Assembly (NCBI GenBank): GCA_035544575.1
Contig: DATKEC010000004.1
Location: 1 to 60,954 of the forward strand
DNA length: 60,954 bases
Reading direction: 5' to 3'
DNA from: DATHWB01 sp035544575
GTDB lineage: Bacteria > Actinomycetota > Acidimicrobiia > Spongiisociales > ZC4RG35
The position numbers were made by a program, and so were the translations under genes. Numbering within the stretch: the first letter of the stretch is position 1; each line of letters opens with the position of its first letter. Positions 33,679-42,027 of the stretch are shown one piece after another. The notes beneath the pieces are model-generated. The model was not told the origin of the DNA, made no database searches, and saw only the letters and a list, made by a program, of their open reading frames with translations.

Positions 33679-35415
33679 TCAGTCGCCCCGGCTCTTGAGG
33701 GAGCTGGTTGGCTCGAGGCGGACGTCGATGATGCCGAAGCTGCCGTCTGTGACATGGGCGACGGCGGCGTCGATCACTCCGGGTAGCTCGAGCGGGTCGG
33801 CCACCATCCAGCCCGCACCGCCGAAGGCGGCCGCCAATTGGCGATAGTCGGGGGTGAGGGCATTCTCGAGACCCGGGAAATCGTTGTGCCGCACTGCGAA
33901 TCCTTCGGGGAAGAGTTGGGCTGTGGGTGCCTTCTGTGACAGATAGCCCTGGTTGTTCATCACGTACATCAGGAAGGGCAATCCGAGTTCGCGGGACGCG
34001 CCCAGCGCGGCGAACGCAGGCTCATAGCCGACCGAGCCGTCGCCGATCGTGCAGACGACGAGGCCGGAGGCCGTGGCGAGACGCACACCGAGGGTGGTCC
34101 CCAGCGCCGTCCCGAGTCCACCGAGCGCCCCCGCATACCAAGAGCCGGCTTCCTTCTGTTCGGTCATCTCCAGGATCGCGGTCCGCGCCGTGAGGGTCTC
34201 GTCGACGATCGTCGTCCCGTCGGGAACACCCTCGGCCAACGCCAGTGCGGCCCACCGAGCGGTGATCGGACTGCGCGCAGACTCGCTCCGCGCCCGGTCC
34301 CTCAGCCTGGCTCTGCGGTCATCGTTGATCGCGCCGATCGCCCCCAGTCGATCCGGGGCGGCGGTCACGCCCGATCCCACCTGTGCCAGCAGCAGTTCGA
34401 GACTGGCGCCGATGTCGCCGGGGATGACTCGTGTGACCGGGTAGCCCCAGTACGGCACGTGGCTGCGAAGCGGGTTCTCGCCGATCACGGTCAGCCCGGT
34501 CGACGACCCCAGCTCCCGAGACGATGGATGCCAGGGCCCGCTCGAGCCGACGAGGAGGATCTCGTCGGCATCGTCGACCAGATCCGCGGGTGCGAAGCCG
34601 CAGTGGAGCGGATGGCTCCTGGGGAAGTTCGTGTATCGCGCACCACGGGTTTCGACGACCCTGGCGCCGACCTTCTCGGCCAGGTCGACCAGGAGTGGCA
34701 CCGTCTTGTGCTGCAGACCGGAATCCTCGGCGACGATCAGGGGGCGGTCCGCCGCCATCAGGGCATCGGCGGTCTCGAAGAGTGCTGCGGAATCGCCGGC
34801 GGTGGGGTCTGCGAGCCGTGTGCCGGGTGGTAGTGCACCGCCGTCCGCCGTCAGGTACTCGACAGGAACAGAGAGGAAGACCGGACCGGACGGCGCCTCA
34901 CGGGCGAGGAGGCCGGCTCGCTGCACCATCGAAGCGAGTACCTCGGCCGCTGGGACCCGAGAGCTCCACTTCACCGACCTTTCGACCGCCGCCGACGGAC
35001 CGCCGATGTCGCTGAGGACGGCCAGCCACTGTGCCCCCGGGTCCGGCCCAGAGTCCTCACCCCACGCCACCGATTCGCCGGCGAGGACCACCATCGGGAT
35101 CTGTTCGTGCTTGGCGGCTCGGAGCGCCATGGTGGCGTGCATCGACCCCACGGTCGTGTGAAGGACAACTGCGGGGAGCCGACCCGTTGCCTTGGCCCAT
35201 CCGCTGGCCATGGAGACGGCCAACTCCTCATGGCCGACGCTGAGATACTCGGGTGCCTCGCCATTGCCGCTGCGTGCGCGAGCGAGGGCCTCCCACAGCG
35301 CTGCCCACTCAGAACCCGGGGAGGCGAAGATCCTGTCCACGCCGCATCGGACGAGAACGGCGAGAAGCGTCTCGGCCCCGTTCAAGGGCCGAACGCAGAC
35401 CGATCGGCGACGCAC
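33679..35415 (-). CDS. Thiamin-diphosphate enzyme, benzoylformate-decarboxylase-like (copy 2)
   Basis: A 578-residue ThDP enzyme with Pyr, middle and PP domains. Seen: GHEELAVSMASGWAKATGR (activating Glu), PMVVLAGES, and GDGSVGYEPAFAALG followed by MNNQGY, the ThDP-binding motif. The overall pattern is nearest to benzoylformate decarboxylase-like and acetolactate-synthase-like enzymes, which decarboxylate 2-oxo acids. The GTG at 35415 is the likely start. Longer frames to 35532 would cross the promoter region of the molybdenum hydroxylase genes. It is only distantly related to copy 1 and stands alone between two divergent or convergent neighbours. Confidence 0.83.
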   Translation of the reverse strand: MRRRSVCVRPLNGAETLLAVLVRCGVDRIFASPGSEWAALWEALARARSGNGEAPEYLSVGHEELAVSMASGWAKATGRLPAVVLHTTVGSMHATMALRAAKHEQIPMVVLAGESVAWGEDSGPDPGAQWLAVLSDIGGPSAAVERSVKWSSRVPAAEVLASMVQRAGLLAREAPSGPVFLSVPVEYLTADGGALPPGTRLADPTAGDSAALFETADALMAADRPLIVAEDSGLQHKTVPLLVDLAEKVGARVVETRGARYTNFPRSHPLHCGFAPADLVDDADEILLVGSSGPWHPSSRELGSSTGLTVIGENPLRSHVPYWGYPVTRVIPGDIGASLELLLAQVGSGVTAAPDRLGAIGAINDDRRARLRDRARSESARSPITARWAALALAEGVPDGTTIVDETLTARTAILEMTEQKEAGSWYAGALGGLGTALGTTLGVRLATASGLVVCTIGDGSVGYEPAFAALGASRELGLPFLMYVMNNQGYLSQKAPTAQLFPEGFAVRHNDFPGLENALTPDYRQLAAAFGGAGWMVADPLELPGVIDAAVAHVTDGSFGIIDVRLEPTSSLKSRGD

Positions 35416-35431
35416 CAGGGTGCAATGCTCT

Positions 35432-35476
35432 GCAACATCTACTCCTGTCCCGGTCGGGCATGCTAACAAGGGTTGT
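35432..35476. promoter_or_regulatory. Operator region between ThDP copy 2 and the molybdenum hydroxylase genes
   Basis: CTAACAAGGGTTGT (35463-35476) fits the inner part AAC-N4-GTT of the island motif. A half-site GCAAC lies at 35432-35436, and another TGCAA at 35421. The sites are centred between the two divergent genes and could serve both. Confidence 0.45.
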
Positions 35477-35506
35477 TCCAGCCCGATGTTTGGTGAGCAC
35501 GGAATC

Positions 35507-36010
35507 ATGTCAGAGGTCGCACCGCGTGGCACGTCGCACTCGATAGAACTGGTGCTGAACGGCGCTCAGATCCGGGCCGATGTGCCGGCCGACCTCCTGT
35601 TGATCCAGCTTCTCCGAGACCACGTCGGGTTGACCGGAACGAAGAACGGATGCGGGGTCGGGGTTTGCGGTTCGTGCTCGGTGCTGGTTGACGGACGGCT
35701 CGTATCCGCCTGCCTCGTGCCGGCGGTGCAGCTGAACGGTCGGAACGTGATGACGATCGAAGGCGCCATCCGCGTCCATCCAGCTGCTGAGACCGTGGTG
35801 GCTGCCTTCGCCGCGAGCGGCGGAGTTCAGTGCGGCTTCTGCTCGCCGGGCCAGGTGATGGCGGCACTCGACTTCCTCGACCGGTACTCGACCCCCGACC
35901 GCGCCACGGTGTTGGGTGAGTTCGACGCCAACCTGTGCCGATGCACGGGGTACTACTCGATCATCGAGTCGGTGCTGGAGGCGGCTGGTCGTCTGGCGGA
36001 TGCGCCATGA
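35507..36010 (+). CDS. Molybdenum hydroxylase, [2Fe-2S] subunit (XDH family small subunit)
   Basis: A 167-residue iron-sulfur subunit. The plant-ferredoxin-type cluster is bound by NGCGVGVCGSCSVLVDG with a later Cys in SACLVP, and the second cluster by GVQCGFCSPGQVMA and NLCRCTGYYSI. This is the complete set of cysteines. It passes electrons from the Mo site to FAD. A start 21 bases upstream (35486) is also possible. The three subunit genes are joined by ATGA overlaps. The family includes nicotinate, quinoline and 4-hydroxybenzoyl-CoA enzymes. Confidence 0.93.
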   Translation: MSEVAPRGTSHSIELVLNGAQIRADVPADLLLIQLLRDHVGLTGTKNGCGVGVCGSCSVLVDGRLVSACLVPAVQLNGRNVMTIEGAIRVHPAAETVVAAFAASGGVQCGFCSPGQVMAALDFLDRYSTPDRATVLGEFDANLCRCTGYYSIIESVLEAAGRLADAP

Positions 36011-36843
36011 CCTATCACGAGGCTGAGTCTCTGGATCACGCCCACCACCTCGTGACGTCGAGGGGGGCGCGGGTGGTGGCGGGAGGTATCGAGTTCGCCC
36101 TCGACGTCGCTCGGCTGCGCCATGCACCGCTGGTCGGAGTGTCCCGCCTCGAAGAGATACGTGGTGTTGCCGACGACCCGCGAACCGGCGAGATCCGGAT
36201 CGGTGCGGCAACGACGCTGGGGGAGATGGTCGACTCGAACATCCTGCGACGAAGCCTGCCGATCCTGGTCGAGGCCGCTCGTCAGGTCGGGAACCGCAGG
36301 ATCCGCAATCAGGCGACCATCGGCGGCAACCTCTGCTCGCGGTTGCGAGGGACATACGACGTTGCTCCGGCTCTGTTGGCCGTTGACGCAGTGGTGGAGG
36401 TCCATCCCGGAAAGCGCATCCCGGTGGGCGACTTCATCGACGGCACCGATCCGAACGGAGACGGTGTCGTTGCCTGGATCAGCGTGCCCGCCCCACTTGC
36501 CGGCACGGTGTCGGGCTACGAGAAGATCAAACCCGACGCAGCCGCGCCGGGCGTGGCGAGCGTCGGGATGACGATGGCCGTCGAATCGTCGGGCGTCATC
36601 GGTGCGGCCCGGGTGGTCATCGCAGGGGTGGCCGCAATGCCCGTGCGGGTCCGGACGGCCGAGACTGCACTGGTCGGATCCGAGATCGAGTCGATCCCGG
36701 GCCGGTACCTCGGCGAGATCATCCGTTCCGCAGCCGGCGACCTCGACATGGCTGGGCGCTACAGGCTGGAGGTGGCGGTGGCAGCCGCCGAGCGACTCGC
36801 CTCACGGCTTCGGTCCGTGCACGGCACAGGGCCGGCTTCATGA
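36007..36843 (+). CDS. Molybdenum hydroxylase, FAD-binding subunit (medium subunit)
   Basis: A 278-residue FAD subunit of the CoxM/XdhB type. FAD-binding phrases are RVVAGGIEFAL near residue 21 (normally AGG-type) and IRNQATIGGNLCSR near residue 98. The later YEKIKPDAAAPGVASVGMTM belongs to the C-terminal domain. It receives electrons from the [2Fe-2S] subunit and hands them to NAD or another acceptor. The start overlaps the preceding stop (ATGA 36007-36010), and the stop overlaps the next start (36840-36843). Confidence 0.92.
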   Translation: MTYHEAESLDHAHHLVTSRGARVVAGGIEFALDVARLRHAPLVGVSRLEEIRGVADDPRTGEIRIGAATTLGEMVDSNILRRSLPILVEAARQVGNRRIRNQATIGGNLCSRLRGTYDVAPALLAVDAVVEVHPGKRIPVGDFIDGTDPNGDGVVAWISVPAPLAGTVSGYEKIKPDAAAPGVASVGMTMAVESSGVIGAARVVIAGVAAMPVRVRTAETALVGSEIESIPGRYLGEIIRSAAGDLDMAGRYRLEVAVAAAERLASRLRSVHGTGPAS

Positions 36844-39104
36844 CGGGTCCGCCATTCGAGCTGCGAGATGCCGAGATCCAGCCTGACGCGAGGGCGAAGC
36901 TGACCGGTGAAGCCGTGTTCACCGATGACCGGTTCATGCCCGGCGTGCTCTGGGCGTCGGTTGCGACGAGCCCGGTCGCATACGGCCGTATCGAGTCGAT
37001 CGACACCTCCGCGGCCGCAGCCATGCCGGGAGTGGTCATGGTCGCCACGGCAGCCGAGATCGGTCGACGGCGCCATGGCCGTCGGCTCGCCGACCAGCCG
37101 GTGCTCTGTTGGGACCGGGTCCTGTTCATCGGCGACCGGACCGCCGTGGTGGTTGCGGAGACCCGGGCTGAAGCAGAGGCGGCGGCCGCCCGCATCGCCG
37201 TCGACATCACCGAAGAAGAGCCCCTGCTGGACCTCGAACGAGTCACCGCGGAGAACGCGCCGATCCTCCATCCCGAAGCGCAGTCGTACCGGTACTCGGG
37301 GGGCCGCCGGCCCGAAGTGCCACACCCGAACGTGCAAGGTCACGCCACGGTGGGTCTTGGACCAGATGACATCGAGGCGGTTTTCGCCTCGGCGGCTCAT
37401 GTGTTCGAGGAGGAGTATCGAACACCGGCGACACACGCCGGCTACATCGAGCCACGCGTCTGCTTGGCCTGGAACGAGAACGGGATCACCAGGGTGGCCA
37501 CCACGAACAAGGGCCCATTCCGTCTTCACCAACAGCTGGCCGACACTCTGGATGTCGACTCGGATCGTCTCGAGGTGGTCTCTGGGCACATCGGCGGCGA
37601 CTTCGGCGGCAAGGGTCAGACGATCGACGAGTACCTCTGCGTTCTGCTCGCCAGATCCATCGGACGGCCCGTCAAGATGGCGATGACCTGGGCGGCGGAG
37701 CTGGCCCAGGGGCCGGTGCGTCACTCGTCGCTCGTTCGTCTGCGGACCGGTGTCACCGAAGACGGCAGGTTCATCGCCCACTCGGCCACCGTCCTGTACG
37801 GCGGCGGTGCATACGCCTCGGCCAAGCCGGTGCCGGACCTCACGCTCCCCGGGGCCACCAGCGCGATGATCGCCTATCACATCCCGGCTGTGCGGATCGA
37901 CGCCCGCACGCTGTACACGAACTCGGTTCCTGGCGGGCATGTGCGGGCGCCGGGCCAGTCGCAGGTCCAGTTCGCCGGCGAGTCGCATGTCGACTCGATC
38001 GCTCGCCGCCTCGGCATCGATCCGTACGAGATCCGGACACGCAACGCGCTCGGGCCTGGAATGCGGAGCGCCTCCGGTCTCCACATCCGCGAGCCGCGCG
38101 CCGTCGAAGTGCTGAATGCTGTCCGCACCGTCGACCGGCATCCTCCCGCCGACGACGGGCTCGTGCGTGGCCACGGCGTGGCACTCGCCGCGCGTCATGT
38201 CGGTGGAGGTGAGTTTCCCCTTCGCGCCGTCCTGTCACCGGACGCCACCTTCGAATTGGTCACCGGTCTCCCCGATCAGGGTGCGGGGGCGTGGATGGTG
38301 ATGCAGAGAGTCTTCGCCGCCGAACTGTCCGTCGACCCGGAGCGGGTCTCGGTGCGCTATGTGCCAACCGGAGAAACCCGCCCGGACCGCGGCATCGGAT
38401 CGAGCCGCAGTACTCACCTGGGGAGCAGAGCCGCCCAGCTGCTGGCCGGCGAAGTGAAGTCCTGGCTGGATGCGCGGCTGGCCGAGGGGCTCGAGCTCAG
38501 AGCCGACGTCTTCGTCCGGCGTGACGGGACAGATTCGATTCCGTTCGCCGCGCTCGTGACGGCGGACTTGGTCCCAGATCCGGTCGAGTTCGAGGTGCTG
38601 TATCGCGAGGAAGAGTCCGAGGACGAAGACCACGACTTCGTCGCCCTCGCCGTGGACGTGGCCGTCGACGAGCGGACCGGCGTGGTGACGGTGGAACAGG
38701 CGACCCTGGCAGTCGATGTCGGAGCAGTCATCAATCCCACCGCGCACCGCGGCCAGCTCGAAGGGGGTTTCATGTTCGGACTCGGCGAAGCGCTGATGAC
38801 TCAGCTCCGGGTCCGAGACGGAGCCGTGGTCGAAGCGGACCGCCAGTTATTCCGGATTCCCGCCCTGGCCGATGTCGTCCGGCTGACGATCATCGAGCTT
38901 CCGACGGAAGTGGGGCCGGGAGCGTACGGGGCCAAGAGTGTGGGCGAACTGGCCAATCCGGTCGTGGCTCCCGCTATCGCCAACGCGCTGGCGGACGCCA
39001 CCGGCGTCCGCGTCCCCAGACTGCCGCTCGATCCTGAGAGCGTGTTCGAGGCCCTGACTGCCCGGGACGGGGAGGTGGGCGCCAGGGGTCAATCCGGCGG
39101 CTGA
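36840..39104 (+). CDS. Molybdenum hydroxylase, molybdopterin-binding catalytic subunit
   Basis: A 754-residue large subunit. It starts with the substrate-channel domain (GEAVFTDDRFMPGVLWASV) and has HAGYIEPRVCLAW, the Mo-site phrase GGDFGGKGQTIDEYLCVLL, GGGAYAS and the catalytic-glutamate region GAYGAKSVGELANP near the C-terminus. It hydroxylates a C-H bond next to a ring nitrogen or carbonyl, or (4-hydroxybenzoyl-CoA type) reduces an aromatic ring. The specific substrate is not readable. The complex sits next to the second UbiD, whose 3' end overlaps this gene by 16 bp on the opposite strand. Confidence 0.92.
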   Translation: MTGPPFELRDAEIQPDARAKLTGEAVFTDDRFMPGVLWASVATSPVAYGRIESIDTSAAAAMPGVVMVATAAEIGRRRHGRRLADQPVLCWDRVLFIGDRTAVVVAETRAEAEAAAARIAVDITEEEPLLDLERVTAENAPILHPEAQSYRYSGGRRPEVPHPNVQGHATVGLGPDDIEAVFASAAHVFEEEYRTPATHAGYIEPRVCLAWNENGITRVATTNKGPFRLHQQLADTLDVDSDRLEVVSGHIGGDFGGKGQTIDEYLCVLLARSIGRPVKMAMTWAAELAQGPVRHSSLVRLRTGVTEDGRFIAHSATVLYGGGAYASAKPVPDLTLPGATSAMIAYHIPAVRIDARTLYTNSVPGGHVRAPGQSQVQFAGESHVDSIARRLGIDPYEIRTRNALGPGMRSASGLHIREPRAVEVLNAVRTVDRHPPADDGLVRGHGVALAARHVGGGEFPLRAVLSPDATFELVTGLPDQGAGAWMVMQRVFAAELSVDPERVSVRYVPTGETRPDRGIGSSRSTHLGSRAAQLLAGEVKSWLDARLAEGLELRADVFVRRDGTDSIPFAALVTADLVPDPVEFEVLYREEESEDEDHDFVALAVDVAVDERTGVVTVEQATLAVDVGAVINPTAHRGQLEGGFMFGLGEALMTQLRVRDGAVVEADRQLFRIPALADVVRLTIIELPTEVGPGAYGAKSVGELANPVVAPAIANALADATGVRVPRLPLDPESVFEALTARDGEVGARGQSGG

Positions 39105-40540
39105 GACCCGTCCAGGATCCAGCCCCATTTCTCCCTGGTCATGCGACGTGTCTGCGGGTCGGGGCCGATCGGCGGCGGGAAGCGATCGCGCCATTCCCAG
39201 GGGCGGCAGGCATCGATCAGGAGGCGGGAGTTGTAGCCCTTTTCGTCGGGGTGGATTGCGGGGTCGAGCGGTCCGGACCAGGCGCGGTCGATGATGTCGA
39301 CGGAACGCTTGGGGTCGGACCGGGTGAGGATCGCCCACATGACGTCGTCGAGATCGGTCACGTCCACGTCGTCGTCGACCACCACGACGATCCTCCCCAT
39401 GTAGGCGCCGGCGTGGCACATGGCCGCAACATGCAGAGCCTGGCGGGCGTGGCCGTGGTACTTCTGGCTGATCGAGACCACGTTCAGCAGTCGGTTGCCG
39501 CCGACGGCGAAACAGTTGGCGTCGATCACACCCGGAACCCCGGCCGATCGAATGTTGCGCAGCAGAATCGCCGACCTGAGGTACTCCCGATACCGATGCG
39601 GCTCGAACGGCGGCCGGTTGGGTGGGACACCGAGGATGATCGGGTCATTGCGGTGGTAGACGGCTTCGACGGTGACAAAGGGTGCAGGCTCTCCCTCGGT
39701 CACGTAATAGCCGGTCCATTCCCCGAAGGGACCTTCCGGGAGCGTCTCGCCCGGGACGAGGTGTCCTTCGAGGACGATCTCGGCTGTGGCAGGAATCGGT
39801 AGGCCGGTGATGGGTCCCCGGACCACCGGGTAGGGGGCTCCGCGGATCGCACCCACCCAGTCGTATTCGGACACGCCGTACGGAGCTTCGATCGTGGCGG
39901 CCACGAACAGCAGGGGATCCATTCCGCAGACGATGGCCACGGGGATCGGCTCGCCGCGGTTGAAGGCGGCGTCCCGGATCATCTGTCCGTGCTTTCCCTG
40001 GATGATGAAGACTCCGACCCGTTTCGAGTCGTGGACCATCACGCGATAGGCACCGAGGTTGACCCATTCCGAGTCCGGGTCTTTGAGGATCACCGCCACG
40101 CCCGTTCCGATGTACCGCCCGCCGTCCTCGGAATGCCATTTCGGAGACGGGAAGCGCCACATGTCGACGTCGTCGCCGGTCATCATGTTGTCGAAGACAG
40201 GACCGTCCGCCACGAACTCCGGCCCGATGCCCTCGGCGGCCTCGGTGAGACGGAGGAACTCCTCCATCAACCCGGTCCGATCGATGTCGAGCGGCAGTCC
40301 GAGAGTCAGGGCCAGCCGACGCCGCGTGGCATTCGCGTTGACGAGTATCCGGTGGCCCTTGGGGTATCCGGGGATCTCGTCGAAGAGCACGACGGGAGCG
40401 TCGTCGGTGTGGTGGAGCATCTCGGTCACCTGGCCGATGTCTTCTTGCCACGACGCGCCATTCACGTGGCGCAGCTCCCCCAACGCGGCGACCCGATCGA
40501 TCCAATCCCTCAGATCGGTGTAGTCGAGGTTCGTGTTCAC
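39089..40540 (-). CDS. UbiD-family prenylated-FMN decarboxylase, copy 2
   Basis: A 483-residue UbiD enzyme paralogous to the one at 17932. The active-site residues are conserved: Asn161 and Arg166 in VNLGAYR, and Glu269/Glu274 in PEGPFGEWTGYY. It starts at ATG after a purine-rich stretch. It lies 68 bp behind the ABC receptor gene on the same strand, so import and decarboxylation may be co-transcribed. Copies 1 and 2 share most motifs, including MLHHTDDAP and RPWEWR, but differ around the region before the Glu pair that lines the substrate pocket. They probably act on related but different acids, or at two steps. Confidence 0.93.
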   Translation of the reverse strand: MNTNLDYTDLRDWIDRVAALGELRHVNGASWQEDIGQVTEMLHHTDDAPVVLFDEIPGYPKGHRILVNANATRRRLALTLGLPLDIDRTGLMEEFLRLTEAAEGIGPEFVADGPVFDNMMTGDDVDMWRFPSPKWHSEDGGRYIGTGVAVILKDPDSEWVNLGAYRVMVHDSKRVGVFIIQGKHGQMIRDAAFNRGEPIPVAIVCGMDPLLFVAATIEAPYGVSEYDWVGAIRGAPYPVVRGPITGLPIPATAEIVLEGHLVPGETLPEGPFGEWTGYYVTEGEPAPFVTVEAVYHRNDPIILGVPPNRPPFEPHRYREYLRSAILLRNIRSAGVPGVIDANCFAVGGNRLLNVVSISQKYHGHARQALHVAAMCHAGAYMGRIVVVVDDDVDVTDLDDVMWAILTRSDPKRSVDIIDRAWSGPLDPAIHPDEKGYNSRLLIDACRPWEWRDRFPPPIGPDPQTRRMTREKWGWILDGSQPPD

Positions 40541-40608
40541 CTCTTCACTCCCACCGAGGAATCGGACCGACCGGGCCGCTCACTCACTGTCGTCTATCCG
40601 ACGTCAGC

Positions 40609-41736
40609 TCATCGGGTGCCGTTGCGAGCCAGGTAGTCGTCGAGGAACGTACGATCCACCCACTGTTCGGCGGGCGGAACATTGTCCGCCTCCAAGCCTC
40701 CGGTCGAGACTTCCACTTCGATGAAGGATTCGACCACCTCAGGCGAGATCCCGCCGTTCACCGGGTAGAAGCCGATGCGGATCAGTTCCATGATCGCTTC
40801 GAGCCGCGTGGCGTCGTCCATGTCCTCTTCGGGGAGGGCGATCTTGGTGTACTCGGCGAACTCCTCGGGATTGTCGGTGATCCATCGGTTTGTGTCGACC
40901 AGTGCATCCACAACCATCTGGGCCATGACCGGGTGGGTCTCGAGCCAATCGTCACGTGCGACGAGACCAGACTGAATCCAGGGTGGCATGACGTCAGCTG
41001 CGAACATCAGCGGGGTCAGACCGGGCGATGCGGCTATTGCCGCGGTCGCCTCGGCAATGTGGGCGGCACCGAGGTCGATCTGGCCGGACACCAACGCCGC
41101 GATACGAGCCGACGTTCCGCCGACCTCGACGAATTGAACCTGACTCAGGTCGAAGCCCGCCGCGTCCAGCGCGGCCCTCGTGACCACGTCACCGGCGTCA
41201 CCGGGGAGGCGAATTCCGATCGTTCCCCCAACCAGGTCATCGAGACTCTCGATGCCTTCGCGAGCGAGAAGCACATAGGTCGTGCGCTCGCCGTCGGATG
41301 CGATCACCTTGACGCCTTCATCGGCCGCGGCGATCAGCCGAACGGCTGCTCCCAGGGAGCCGATGTTGAAGTCTGCCTGGTTCGCCACGACGGCGCGCAG
41401 TGCAGAGTCACTCCCCTCGAGGATCGACACCTCCACCTCCACGCCGAGTGCGCCAAAGCGCTCCTCGAGCATTTCCACCCACACGTAGCGATTCGCGTTG
41501 GCGAAGTCGGGCAAGGTATCGATGATCAGCCGCAGTGTGTCCGACTCCGGTACCAATTCCGGTTCGGTCGTGGTGGTGGTCTCGCCTCCATCGCCTGCGG
41601 TCGTCGTTGGTGCCGCCGTAGTCGTAGTTTCAGGGGCTGCCGTCGTCGATGTCGCCGCCGTGTCGCCGCCACAGGCGGCAAGCACCAGCGCCAAGATCGA
41701 CAAGATTGCGACCCACGAGATTCGTCGTCTCAACAT
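40609..41736 (-). CDS. ABC transporter substrate-binding lipoprotein, NitT/TauT (NMT1) type
   Basis: A 375-residue extracytoplasmic receptor. A signal peptide with lipobox LVLAAC-GG is followed by a Thr-rich linker (residues about 28-60), then an NMT1/THI5-like periplasmic-binding domain with ADFNIGSLGAAVRLIAA and GTIGIRLPGDAGD. This receptor class binds small organic acids, sulfonates, thiamin precursors and phthalate-like aromatics. It is divergent from the ATPase and permease genes, which complete the importer. A strong ribosome binding site (GAGGAGGAG) lies before the ATG. UbiD copy 2 follows in the same direction. Confidence 0.9.
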   Translation of the reverse strand: MLRRRISWVAILSILALVLAACGGDTAATSTTAAPETTTTAAPTTTAGDGGETTTTTEPELVPESDTLRLIIDTLPDFANANRYVWVEMLEERFGALGVEVEVSILEGSDSALRAVVANQADFNIGSLGAAVRLIAAADEGVKVIASDGERTTYVLLAREGIESLDDLVGGTIGIRLPGDAGDVVTRAALDAAGFDLSQVQFVEVGGTSARIAALVSGQIDLGAAHIAEATAAIAASPGLTPLMFAADVMPPWIQSGLVARDDWLETHPVMAQMVVDALVDTNRWITDNPEEFAEYTKIALPEEDMDDATRLEAIMELIRIGFYPVNGGISPEVVESFIEVEVSTGGLEADNVPPAEQWVDRTFLDDYLARNGTR

Positions 41737-41783
41737 CGTGTTCTTCTCCTCCTCGACGATCGGCGCACACCGATCGGGCCCGA

Positions 41784-41812
41784 ACGATACGTACGGGAAG
41801 GGCTCACAGCAA
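41784..41812 (-). promoter_or_regulatory. Promoter of the receptor gene
   Basis: On the minus strand TTGCTG (41807-41812) and TATCGT (41784-41789) are separated by 17 bases. The leader of about 40 bases carries the strong GAGGAGGAG ribosome binding site. Confidence 0.45.
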
Positions 41813-41891
41813 GTTTTGTTTCATTCGGACTCGTCTGACGGAAAGAAACCTTCTACGCCCTTTCGCGGAGGGAGTCTTTCACTGGAGTCGA

Positions 41892-41920
41892 TTGACTGCA
41901 ACATTTGTTGCTGTCATACT
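41892..41920 (+). promoter_or_regulatory. Promoter of the ABC transporter operon with palindromic operator in the spacer
   Basis: TTGACT (41892-41897), a 17-base spacer and CATACT (41915-41920) form a good vegetative promoter. The perfect palindrome GCAACATTTGTTGC (41898-41911) starts directly after the -35 box. The layout is the same as at 30375-30403. It could also affect the divergent receptor/UbiD unit. The rest of the 290-bp gap between the receptor and ATPase genes shows no gene. Confidence 0.72.
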
Positions 41921-42027
41921 CGCCGCGAAATTGCATGTCCCGCTGCCTTGGGCACGCTCGCCCGTGATGCGCCCGCGGGACCGGACAAGGCCGGAGCAAT
42001 CCGGACGACGTGGAGGAGACAGAGCTT

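Noticed and set aside
33670..33684. GACTGAC-T-GTCAGTC as a transcription terminator or operator
   Set aside because: The symmetry comes largely from the two facing stop codons and the hairpin loop would be too small; no T-run.
35416..35532. Extended N-terminus of ThDP enzyme copy 2 from ATG 35532 or 35508
   Set aside because: The added residues do not look like a ThDP N-terminus and would run through the shared promoter and into the start of the molybdenum hydroxylase gene.
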